Assembly (NCBI GenBank): GCA_003427395.1
Contig: BFEA01001346.1
Coordinates: 6,256 to 38,755, forward strand
Length of the DNA: 32,500 bases
Direction: 5' to 3'
Source of the DNA: Chara braunii
Taxonomy: Eukaryota > Streptophyta > Charophyceae > Charales > Characeae
Shown here: piece after piece, positions 1 to 8,594 of the stretch
How positions within the stretch are numbered: the stretch's first letter is position 1
Layout of the letters: each line of letters opens with the position of its first letter
Made by a program: the position numbers and the translations under genes
The notes under the pieces: model-generated
The model's database searches: none
Told to the model about the DNA's origin: nothing
Seen by the model: only the letters and a program-made list of their open reading frames with translations

Positions 1-58
1 CAGACTGTTGAGGGTTCAGCCTCCTGATGAGTCGGTGAAACTCCGACGAAACAGTTTG
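1..58 (+). ncRNA. Type III hammerhead ribozyme, complete
   Basis: All invariant core nucleotides are present. Stem III pairs 1-8 with 51-58 (8 bp, one G-U). U8-U9 gives the GUU cleavage triplet, so cleavage is predicted between 9 and 10. Stem I is a closed hairpin, 10-13 with 20-23, with a 6-nt loop. CUGAUGA is at 24-30. Stem II pairs 31-35 with 43-47 around UGAAACU. GAAA is at 48-51. Stem III is the open helix, which makes it type III, the topology known from plant retrozymes and viroid-like RNAs. The motif touches the window edge, so stem III could extend upstream. Activity is inferred from sequence, not shown. Confidence 0.9.
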
Positions 59-140
59 TCACAGCCCCTCGTTTGTTGTCCACTTCTCCCTCTCTGCCTA
101 CGGTTTACCGGGCAGTTCTATTTGACGATATATATATTGT
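10..140 (+). mobile_element. Hammerhead-headed mini-element, copy 1
   Basis: From nucleotide 10 to about 128 this matches 8171-8291 in inverse orientation, with only scattered differences. The unit holds the ribozyme (less its first 9 nt), a pyrimidine-rich spacer, a short 3' hairpin at 95-114 (TGCC/GGCA and CGGT/ACCG), and a tail that runs into (TA)n at about 128-138. There is no ORF, so it would be a non-autonomous, probably RNA-mobilised unit. Family knowledge: hammerheads occur in plant retrozymes and in Penelope-like elements. Neither a PBS nor a reverse transcriptase is visible next to this unit. Confidence 0.65.
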
Positions 141-147
141 AAGTTTT

Positions 148-260
148 TTTTTTTTTTTTTTTTTTTTTTTACGTATGCGAATGCGCAATTTCGGGTTCGT
201 ACGTGTACGTTGGAGTACGTACGTGTACGCATTGAGTACGCGTACGGGGTGGTACCCAAG
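148..260. repeat. Poly-T tract and GTACGT-rich minisatellite
   Basis: A T run of about 25 bases is followed by alternating TACGTACGTG-type repeats, many of them self-complementary, between about 180 and 255. No gene is visible here. Confidence 0.7.
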
Positions 261-267
261 TTAAAAC

Positions 268-735
268 ATTGAAGATTATGAAGGCGGGAGGTTGAGAATC
301 TTTCACCATTTTCACCACTTCATAATTTTTAAAATCTTCAACATCCACCCCCCTATATGAATGTGTAGAGCCGTCAAAGATTTTGAGTGTGAAAATGCTA
401 AAAATTTTGAAGTACACCCCTCTCTATGCAAGTGTATAGGAATGTTGAAGATTCTGAACATTCTGAAGTCGTGAAAACACTAAAAATTCTAAAAATTTTG
501 AAATGGAAAAAACGTTGAAGATTATGAACACAAGAGGTTGAGAATCTTCACCGTTGTCACCACCATAATTTGCAAAATCTTCATCAGCCACCCCCCTATG
601 TGAATGTGTAGAGCCGTCAAAGATTCTAAAGTGTGAAAATGCTGAAANTTTTGAAGTACACCCCTCTCTATTCGCGTGTATAGGAATGCTGGAGATTCTA
701 AATATTATGAAGTCGTGAAAACGCTAAAGATTCTG
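268..735. repeat. Tandem duplication, unit about 245 bp
   Basis: Two consecutive units begin with GAAGATTATGAA at 271 and 517. They share the whole order of sub-motifs, including GAATGTGTAGAGCCGTCAAA (near 359 and 602) and the block AAGTACACCCCTCTCTAT. The units are built from short, partly palindromic words such as GAAAATTTTGAA. One ambiguous base (N) lies at about 648. Confidence 0.85.
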
Positions 736-1090
736 ACCCCCTTCCCCCGACCTCCTTTTGTTTCGGTGGGGGGGGAGGGGGGAGGGTTCAAATTTTTCAA
801 CATTTTCATCACTTTATAATATTCGGAATGTTCAGCGTTCGTCCTTGGTTAAGTGTGTAAAAACGCGGAAGAGTCTAAAAATTCTGAAATGGTGAAGATG
901 TCAAAAATTCTAACGTACAGGTCCTTCTGTTTGAGTGTGTAGGAATGCTGAAAATTTTAAAAATTTTGAAATGGTGAAAACACTGAAGATTTTGAACCCC
1001 CCTCCCCCCTCCCGCCCCCTTGTTCGAGTGTCTGTGTTCAATTGTGTATGAACGTTGAAGGTTCAAAACGTAAATGTTGAATATCAATAA
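736..1090. repeat. Diverged continuation of the GAAxATTxTGAA repeat
   Basis: The same word set as the 245-bp units recurs (TGAAAATTTTAAAAATTTTGAA-like strings, GTGTAGGAATG), interrupted by C-rich and G-rich stretches at about 728-790 and 998-1020. It looks like older or rearranged repeat units. No coding potential is seen. Confidence 0.6.
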
Positions 1091-1339
1091 CTTAGTTAAC
1101 CTTCACTTGGCCCGTTTGGGTTTGACGTGCCACAAACTCAATTCATTTGGTTTCATTTTCCACTATGTTCAAAACTTTCTATGATATGAAGTACTAGGCA
1201 TGAGCTTTCTAGATACATTCGGTTCTTGCCCCAATTCAAATAACCAGACCCACACTCTTTCACCTATATAAAATGTAGATGATTTTTTGTGCGTGTTCTT
1301 ATATGGTACCATAACATTTTGAGTTTTTCTAGTCTATTC

Positions 1340-2105
1340 CACATCCTGCTGTAACATCTTATCATACTTCACAGTGAATTCAAGGTTGTCAGGTGCTGTT
1401 GTGGGCTGGTTCTCAGACAACAGAAAAACAAGAGTTCATATTGGTTTCTAACGAAGCTGTAGTCGGTTGAGAGTTGTGCCAGTAATGTGGAGCACAACGT
1501 TGTTGTATGGGCTGATAATGAGAGGTAACTTTTCATTCCAATTATTTTGACTCGGTTTGACGTAATGTCGGAGTAAGTGCTGCACTACCCAATTCATCTG
1601 CTCTGCTTGGTCATTCAACTACTGAGGTTTTCTGATGCCATTTATAGTTAGGTCTCATCTGCTTGGTTGTGCTTAACCACAATTCACTTGTGAATCAGAC
1701 GTCTCTATCATTGACGATAAACTTATAAAGGTCAAAATTAAACACCCAATTGTCCATAAATTTGATAACCTGTCAGTTTTGGCGATCGTGGGCAGAACCA
1801 CAAGTCCAGCGAACTTGCTAAACCGGTCCATGATAACGAAGGTCTCTCTTATTGTTTTTGCTCATTACCATAGTATCCTTGAAGTCCATGCACACACTCT
1901 GCCCAAACCCAATAGGGATAGGCAAGGGCTTGATGAGCCTAGGTGGAGTCTGCATCCTTGGTTTGTCATGTCGACAAACCTACATCTTTCAACATTGTGG
2001 ACCACAAAAATGACCGGTTGCGTTCTCAGGCACGACGGTCCCACACCCTGCGACAAGCGTAGGACGTCTTGGTCGTGTCAAGCAGGATTAAGGTGTTCTT
2101 TTTGA
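1340..2105 (-). pseudogene. Decayed Ty3/gypsy integrase fragment (antisense)
   Basis: Read on the minus strand, this stretch gives recognisable integrase blocks in broken frames. They are the linker PLPIP with CMDF (about 1881-1925, first Asp), the conserved VIMDRFSKFAGL block (1800-1840), VNDRDV followed by FTSELW (about 1680-1715, second Asp), DQAEQMNW (about 1590-1610, catalytic Glu) and PYNN (about 1500-1510). The second Asp and the Glu lie about 35 codons apart, as in the D,D-35-E retroviral integrase core, but a frameshift separates them. A TGA stop follows VNDRDV. No LTR belonging to it is recognised. It differs in sequence from the integrase at 25-26.5 kb, so it probably comes from another family. 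Confidence 0.75.
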
Positions 2106-3299
2106 GTCAGCTAGAGACACCACTCCGTCCATGCGTGCCAGCTACACCTCTCGTCTCTCCCTGCGACAGGACGGAGCTCCACGAGGTACAACTCACCTCT
2201 ATCTGAGGGGTTGTCACCACCCTTAGGTAGGCGTATTCCTGCTGAGCTACCGATTCACGTACAAAGATTTTTACATGCAATCGTAGAGGTAAGTCGGTCG
2301 AGGGCGTTTGCTCGATCGCCGAGCATAGGCATACGCGCGGTTGAACGTTTAAGACATACCCGTTTACGTGTCCGGTGTCGAGGCGCTGATCTCCCGGACC
2401 GACATACAATTAAGGTCGACTTGATCGACGATCTTTCGCATATACAAATGCTCTAAGCCTACTTGCACTAGATCAACAAATTATATATGCTATATAATTG
2501 TTTTTCAAATCGATATAAACATAATGTATACATTTCAAAAGTTTATACTTAACAACAAGAAGATGTCTTTTACATTTTTACACAAAGAGATGTAAATATC
2601 ATAATAAACAAAACTTTGACTTTTGAAAGAGAAACAATATTAGCTCTTGGTCTTTCAAACATGCATCACAAATAAAAGTAGGTTCATGGTCATTCGAAAC
2701 ATGCATACAAAAGATAAGCTCATGACCTTTGAAAGAAAATGACTCTATGACCTTGCCAATTATCCTAATCTATTTAACATCAAGAAGGGGTAGAACTAGA
2801 AAATCTAAACCAAATGTACAAAGGTTACGTGTCTGCGAAATGTCTGAGTCGAGACTCAAGTAAGCATAAGTTCAATAATGCGAGTTGCGTGAATAGCACA
2901 TGGTTGGTCGTTTTATTGACTTACAAACAAGAGTCAATCATATTACACAATCCTAATAGAGTCTACCATTCATTCACTTTCACACACATTACACTTACGC
3001 TTCCGAACCTCTCAGCCAAACATTCCCTTTTCGACTCAGTCATTCAGTCATACAAGGACCTCTTTCTACCAAACAAAGCCTCTTCAGACAATGACCCGAA
3101 AAAAAAAATGCATTTCGGTGTAGAGGTAGATGCAAAGTGTGGGTGTTAAGGGTGAGTGGGGTTTGAGTTGGGAAACCAACCTGTTACCATATGTCAACAA
3201 CATGCAGTTTTGCATAGACTCATAAAGAGTCTTCTTGATTAAGATGACCTGCAATCACACATAAGTCAACAAGGTCTCAACACCTTCCTCATTATCAAC
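2106..3299. other. No recognisable gene; possible TE flank, then AT-rich DNA
   Basis: 2106-2460 is moderately GC-rich and lies just upstream (in minus-strand sense) of the integrase remnant, so it may be more of that element, but no motif supports this. 2461-2810 is strongly AT-rich. A 111-codon open frame at 2814-3149 has no recognisable domain and is probably chance. Confidence 0.5.
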
Positions 3300-3745
3300 A
3301 TAGTCCTACATGAAGTTCAACAATGTGAACTTCAATTCTAACGGAGGATTATAATATAGTCCGATCAAATGTAAGTATGAGGTAAGAAGACCCTCACTGG
3401 AGTCATCATCTCATACTTACTAGTCTGTATCGATTCGATAAAATCGTAGGATAACTCACACATGAGTATCCTACCACTTATTCTTAGTCTAACAGGTTTA
3501 CACTTAGACAGACATTCGATGACCTGCACAAGGGTACCCCGTTTCTAGTCTGTCAACCTATCAATTTAGAATATGTATACACGTAGAGGCGAGTAAAAAG
3601 ATGTTCCTCACACTGGTGCCTTATCCTATCACCCGTCCTACATTCATACGATGAGGTAAGAATGAGGTAAGAATTGAAGCCTGTATACAACATTGTTTTT
3701 ATCACACTAAAGCAGCAGAGGGTGAGTAAAAACAATGTTGTATAC
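3300..3745. repeat. Cluster of inverted repeats (hairpins)
   Basis: Several separate perfect or near-perfect hairpins occur in 450 bp. These are GAAGTTCA/TGAACTTC near 3313-3334, GTAAGTATGAG/CTCATACTTAC near 3370-3421, GTAGGATA/TATCCTAC near 3446-3475, and a 19-bp perfect pair GTATACAACATTGTTTTTA (3683-3701) with its complement at 3727-3745 around a 25-nt loop. No ORF runs through the region. Confidence 0.75.
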
Positions 3746-4640
3746 GATGAGAATGATAAATGACTTCGCCTGTCTTCTTATTTTGTGTCTTTGTTCTCTT
3801 TCTCATTCTCCTCATCCTTTCTTCTTATCTCTTTCTTCATTCTCTTTTTTGCTTCCTTTTTTTTTGTTTTTTTACCTTCATTTCATCTTCATGGCTCACT
3901 TCAACTTCGAAGATCATTGTACATGACGTCAATACCAATGCCGATCTCCCATTTACACCAAGTACGTATTTCGTTTCCTCCCATCACCATTCTCAACTCA
4001 CACTGCGCCTCCTTCTTCAAGAACACTGCCACTCGTCACCTCCGCGCGTGCTGTAGTCCGCCTATGGACGCTAGTGCCCTGTTGTGCCCCACACCACTCA
4101 ACCCCTACGAGCGCACCCCATGCCAACTTGCGCACATGCAGATGCTTACGCAATGTTGCTGCAACGTGTTTGCTTTGCTTACCTAGGCCAGAACGCCTTG
4201 GACTGACTGGTTCCTTCCCTATATGGGAGGTGTTGCTGTTGTTGGACTGTTTGGGCCAGGCCGTGGAAGTTGTCAGTAGCTTCCGGTCGGGCTCCAGTGT
4301 CTGCGTCCTGGCGCATTTCAACATTAGAGGGTCTGGGCCCTTTACAGTTAGGCACACCCAAAATTACTCAGACTCTGAATGTTTAATGTGTTTGCATTTT
4401 GGCCCGTGGGCCGGATGTGGCGACAATGCCACATTCTCAGTCGTCCGCGACTACTTAGTGATGTGTCGGCCTCACAATGCGTGTGTGTGTGCCCAGGTAT
4501 CAACCATCCGGGGCCCTGAGCTCAACTGTGCACCGTAGTTGTTGCTTCTGAAGAATCAGCAAAGGTTCACGCTGCTTTGTAACCAATTTACATGCAGCAA
4601 CTGTCCGAGACCCACGTTGGAAGACGCTGATACAAACCCC
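3746..4640. other. No supported gene; pyrimidine-rich then GC-richer DNA
   Basis: 3780-3895 is a C/T-rich run that creates artificial open frames. 4074-4538 holds a 154-codon open frame on the plus strand with an uneven, Cys-rich composition and no recognisable domain. A long open frame also exists on the opposite strand across the same bases, so I treat neither as a gene. Confidence 0.5.
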
Positions 4641-4871
4641 TCTCGTGGATACTCAGGCCCGCCTTCACTTAGGGCAGGCACGAGGCTTGCTGAGGCCCGC
4701 TGCTAATAACATGTGCATGTCTGATAAGGATCCACTGCTCATAACATGTGCATTTCCTGCAGTAATAAAAATAATTATTATTATGATCATAATAATAATA
4801 GAAATTTGCGTCGCACTAAGGGTTGACAGTCGATGGAGACCAGGTAAGTTTCGTTGTTTCCTTTTCCTTCG

Positions 4872-5080
4872 TCCCTTCCCCTTTTTCTTTTTGTCTCTTT
4901 CTCTGTTTGTCTGCCTCTCTATCTGTCTGTCTGTCTGTCTGTCTGTGTGTATGTTTGTCTGTCTGTTTGTCTGTGTGTATGTCTGTCTGTGTGTGTCTGT
5001 CTATTTGTCTGTATGTCTGTTTGTCTATTTGTTCGTTTGTTGTTATCTGTCTGTTTGTCTATCGCTCTCTCCTTCTCTCT
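4872..5080 (+). repeat. (TCTG)n / pyrimidine microsatellite
   Basis: Long imperfect runs of TCTG, TGTC and TTTG are preceded by a C/T-rich tract from 4850. An AAT-like microsatellite lies at about 4765-4800. Open frames across this segment encode only Cys-Leu-Ser-Val repeats and are artefacts of the repeat. Confidence 0.9.
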
Positions 5081-5332
5081 TGTTCACACATACAAACACA
5101 CACACGAATGCATGGTCGTACATTCCGTCCTACACATGCTCTCTATCATCTCGTGGCGCCCGCTCGCACATTCGCCGGTTCGTCCCCTCTGTTCTACTAC
5201 GTCTGTCGAATATGGAGCTGATTCGGAAGAAAAAGCGGATATAGGCAGGATAGAGGGGGGTAAGGTCAGCGGAAAGGAGAGCAAGTCAGCGTTCCACTGT
5301 TCCCACACCCTGAAGATCGGCCATTCATGTGT

Positions 5333-5512
5333 CAATGATCCTTCCGCAGGTTCACCTACGGTAACCTTATTGCGACTTCTCCTTCCTTCAAATGACAAGG
5401 TTTATTGAACTTCTTACAACACTCCCCCAGCGGCAACCGCCAAGATCACCACGGTCCAGGCACTTCCCTGGACCATTTAATCGGTACGAGAGACAAGTGG
5501 TGTGTACAACAA
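5333..5512 (-). pseudogene. 18S (SSU) rRNA 3'-terminal fragment, degenerate
   Basis: On the minus strand this matches the last 180 nt or so of eukaryotic 18S rRNA. Visible landmarks are the TTGTACACACC block, the CCGATTAAATGGTCC helix-44 strand, the GAAGGAGAAGTCG block, and the terminal GTAGGTGAACCTGCGG anti-Shine-Dalgarno-region helix ending GGATCATTG. Landmarks otherwise fixed in eukaryotes carry substitutions, for example GCCCGTCGC reads ACTTGTCTC and GTAACAAGG reads GCAATAAGG, mostly transitions. No ITS1/5.8S follows and the rest of the 18S is missing, so this is a dispersed pseudogene fragment and not part of a working rDNA array. Confidence 0.93.
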
Positions 5513-5674
5513 CAGAAAAATTCCCACGAGAAATGAAAGTTGAAAAAACATTCAATATCCTTTATATTTATAAATTATCATTCCAATGTTCGTCCAATTT
5601 TAGAATTTTCAGTTTTATTTGATAAGTTCCCGTCTAAATATGAGCTTTCCCTTCCAACTACATCTATTTGTTTA

Positions 5675-5849
5675 AGATGGAATGAAAGTCTGGATGAGTT
5701 TATGAAATGTTTTAATTAATTTTAATTCTACTACAACAAATATCTTCTAGTTTAGATTGGATTAACCTATTTATGATTGAAAATCCTTACTTAGAATGAC
5801 ATTTCAATTAAAATATTTCATGAACTCATCCAGACTTCCATTCCATCTC
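5675..5849. mobile_element. Near-palindromic 175-bp hairpin, MITE-like
   Basis: The left arm 5675-5717 (starting AGATGGAATGAAAGTCTGG) pairs with the right arm 5806-5848 at about 40 of 43 positions. Pairing resumes further in, through an ATTCTA block, leaving only a short unpaired centre. Related words (AAGATGGAATGA) recur at 5943-5955. There is no ORF. It could be a MITE or a hairpin-RNA locus. Flanking target duplications were not clear. Confidence 0.6.
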
Positions 5850-6400
5850 TAGCATGCAGTCCAAATAAGAAGGGATACCGTATTCTTGGAATGAAAGTTT
5901 GCAAGTAAGATGAAAAGAATTAAAATTGGAATGACATTTTTTAAGATGGAATGAATATTTGAAATTTAGATTGTTATTTTACTATAGAATGATTATTTAA
6001 TTCTAGGAATTTTTTCCGTTGAAAGGGGCGGGGACGTAATCGGTATGAGCCAATGATTCAACTACAAGGAATATGAGTGAGAAAGATATACAGAAAGCCA
6101 AGTTGCGAAATCATCCAGATATCCAAGTAGTAGTGTACAAGCAGAGAGCAGACATACACCGAAATTTCATCCAATAAGAGTCATACAATGAAGTCATGAG
6201 GCAATATTCAAGCCATCAGGACACACCAACACTGTATCTAATTTCGCTACTCTATGTCCGGCGCCCAGTGCCAAGCCTATACTACTCGCCTATTCTACTA
6301 CAACTATATCCACGCAACAGGCTCAATTAGACTGTGGTGACCAATGTATATGATGTTTACTCCACAACCGACCTTCATGCATCAAGCATGTATCTCGTCT
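5850..6400. other. No gene seen
   Basis: The sequence is AT-rich to about 6010, with GGAATGA-type words related to the hairpin on its left, and then of mixed composition. Nothing further is recognised. Confidence 0.5.
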
Positions 6401-6403
6401 CCT

Positions 6404-6550
6404 CTTTCTCTCTATCTCTCGTTCTCTGTCTCTCTCTCTCTAAGTTTTTACTTCCTCTTTTTTCTCCCTGCTCCTGCTTGTTTATTCCATCTGCGCACTT
6501 GCCTCCGCCTTCCTCCCATTCGGATTCCTCTCCATCTCCCTGTTTCTTCT

Positions 6551-6585
<35 letters not shown>

Positions 6586-6783
6586 TTCTTCTTTGTACTA
6601 GCATTCTCTATCGTTGGTGTCCCCTTCTCGTTGTGTATCTCGTTCCCTTTTTTTTTTACATCACTGACTCCTAGATATCGACTGTATGCGGGGGGGGGGG
6701 GGGGGCAGTTAGATCCATCCAAATGCGGCAATGGATCTTGCCGTAATGACTGAAAGATTCAAACCCAGATAAGAAAAAATAAA

Positions 6784-6859
<76 letters not shown>

Positions 6860-6870
6860 GTGAAAACTAG
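6404..6870. repeat. Pyrimidine tract, (TTC)n, poly-G and (AAT)n microsatellites
   Basis: A C/T-rich tract from 6404 contains (TTC)n at about 6544-6592. A G run of about 17 lies near 6690-6706. Long (AAT)n lies at about 6787-6860. Open frames through here encode Ser/Phe repeats and are artefacts. Confidence 0.9.
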
Positions 6871-7689
6871 TAGTTGATCACTAAAATTTTGTTAGTTCAT
6901 TCTCACACGTCGCTAATTAGATGACTATGCATTTCGCTACCTTAGAAGAGTCTTTGTTACTCCTGCCGTCCAACCACTCTTATTTGAATCTCTTTACTTC
7001 GACATCCTGAGTGTTGCTCTTCACATCGAGGTAAGTTCCTTGCGACTTTATACCCGCCTTCTCACCCTTTCTTCCCGTGTGCCTTCTTCCTCCCCGCATT
7101 ATCTCGTCTGCCTCACACTCGTCGTCTCCTCTGCCCCCTTAGTGGTCTTTCTCTGCCTTCAACGGTTTCCTCTCCCCTGTAGCTCTTCTTCCCCTACAAG
7201 TTTGGCTTGTGCAGTTCTCTCCTCCACCCTGTGCTCGTTTGCGCTCTCTCTCGTGCTTACTTCTTTCTCTCTCCCACTTCTACTACTAACATGAACGCTA
7301 ATGCTAATACTCATTAAATGAATCTTTCACTAGAAATCAAAAGAATACATGCAACCTAGTTCATTCGCTCTGTGTTTGTCTCTCCTTCACCCGGTCCGAC
7401 TGTTCTCCCTTACCCACTCCCTTCTCTCTTGGAACCAGTGAGTGACCAGGTAAACTTTTCTCTCTTTTCCTATTTTCTTTTTCTATTCTTTCTCCTACCT
7501 AACACTTCCTCTGTTTTCTCTCATATTCTTTCTCTCCCCTGAAGCATTCTTCTTCTTCCTTACAGTGTTATACTCCATGCAATTTTTACCCCCGTTTCTC
7601 CTTTTATTTCCTTCAAATGCATATAGTCGTGTTCTCGTTAGGATAGAAATGAAATAGGAATATGAATAATTGTGTTAATAATAATAATA
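6871..7689. other. No supported gene; pyrimidine-rich DNA
   Basis: C/T-rich sequence holds isolated splice-donor-like words (AGGTAAGT at 7029-7036, CAGGTAAAC near 7447). No exon with coding character could be attached to them. A short (AAT)n lies at about 7678-7690. Confidence 0.4.
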
Positions 7690-8015
7690 ATCTTCGAAGC
7701 ATGGCGAACGTGTTCGCGGCCCTTCACGTTCGCGCCCGTTCGTGCGAACAGCTCGCAAACATGTTCGGGCGAACATAATTTTTGTTGTAAAAAAAAATAA
7801 TAATAAAAAAAAAAATTATCTTTTTTTTTTTTCGGTTTTTTATTTTTAACTCATGATCGACTACCAATTTGAACATGACTCCAAGGAAAACGTTTCTTGT
7901 ATTGTTATTTTACATAACATCTGTGTAGCATTGTGTTCGGGTTCGGTGACCGAACCCGAACGTTTGCGACCGAACGTGAACGAGCGGCAAAAAACCCCGA
8001 ACGCGAACATAAAAA
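7690..8015 (+). mobile_element. GTTCG-rich foldback element, copy I
   Basis: Two blocks dense in the palindromic words GTTCG/CGAAC (about 7698-7775 and 7926-8010) enclose an AT-rich interior. The right block includes a perfect 12-bp hairpin at 7935-7961 with a 3-nt loop. The interior word ATTTTACATAACAT (about 7907-7920) recurs in inverse orientation at about 8067-8081 and, more diverged, near 8400-8430. There is no ORF. It resembles a foldback or MITE-type element. Confidence 0.55.
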
Positions 8016-8049
8016 AAAAAATAATAAAATAAAAAATTCTTAGATTAAA

Positions 8050-8160
8050 AAATATATATATATATATGTTATGTAAAATAATAAAACTAACAACCTTTGC
8101 GTTGGGGGTATGCTCAAATTCGCAACCGAACTCGAGTTAAAAATAAAAGTTATATATATA
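8050..8160 (-). mobile_element. GTTCG-element interior, inverted partial copy
   Basis: Read on the minus strand this matches the interior of copy I. Shared words are TATTTTTAACTC, a GAATTTGAGCAT-like stretch and ATTTTACATAACAT, in the same order and spacing. It stops where the (TA)n tail of the hammerhead copy at 8171-8291 begins, so the hammerhead unit may have inserted into this element or may belong to it. Confidence 0.5.
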
Positions 8161-8300
8161 TATATATATATCGTCACAAACAGAACTGCCCGGTAAACCG
8201 TAGGCTGAGAGAGAGAAGAGGACAACAAACGAGGGGCTGTGACAAACTGTTTCGTCGGAGTTTCACCGACTCATGAGGAGGCTGAACCCTCATATATATA
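8160..8300 (-). mobile_element. Hammerhead-headed mini-element, copy 2 (5' end at cleavage site)
   Basis: On the minus strand this repeats copy 1 from nucleotide 10 onward; 8291 corresponds to position 10. The first 9 nt of the ribozyme (the stem III strand plus U9) are absent and are replaced by (TA)n. The 5' boundary therefore falls exactly on the predicted self-cleavage site. The core reads CUCAUGA, not CUGAUGA (G5 changed to C). With stem III half missing, this copy should be inactive. Stem II, GAAA and the 3' hairpin are kept. The 3' end runs into (TA)n, as in copy 1. Confidence 0.75.
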
Positions 8301-8314
8301 TATATATACATATA

Positions 8315-8545
8315 ATATGTTCGGCCCAACACGTTCGGGGGGCGTTCAGCCGAACACCCGAACGTGTTCGGACGTTCGAAAAAACTCTGAACATGTTCGG
8401 TATGCTACAGAACATAACATATATTGTTTTCAAATTTTTATGAGATTTTTTTTTTTTTTTTTTTTTCACGTTCGGAGGGTTTGGTGCGCTTGTTCTCGTT
8501 CGAGCGAACACGTTCTCGTTCGCCTCCGAACGCAAACAAGGTGAT
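8315..8545 (-). mobile_element. GTTCG-rich foldback element, copy II
   Basis: Dense GTTCG/CGAAC palindromes lie at about 8318-8405 and 8468-8540, with a poly-T interior at about 8446-8466. The interior resembles copy I read in inverse orientation (GTAGCATA- and ATGTTATG-type words). No coding content is seen. Confidence 0.5.
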
Positions 8546-8550
8546 TCGTT

Positions 8551-8594
8551 GATAATAATAATAATAATAATAAAATAATAATAATAATAATAAT
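8551..8594 (+). repeat. (AAT)n microsatellite
   Basis: About 14 AAT/TAA units with one interruption abut the GC-rich MITE-like element on its left. Confidence 0.95.

Noticed and set aside
1-70. Folding the hammerhead as type I, with a 3-bp stem III closed by GUU and stem I formed with 61-70
   Set aside because: Stem I next to the core would be mismatched. The type III fold pairs every helix and uses the first nine bases.
4074-4538. 154-codon open frame
   Set aside because: Unusual Cys-rich composition, no domain, and an equally long open frame on the opposite strand. Likely chance in GC-richer DNA.
4645-5408. Long overlapping open frames of 130-200 codons
   Set aside because: They are products of TCTG/TGTC microsatellites and pyrimidine tracts lacking stops.
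7025-7460. Splice-donor-like AGGTAAGT/CAGGTAAAC sites (also near 4,842 and 2,287)
   Set aside because: No coding exon or matching acceptor could be attached. Such words are common by chance.
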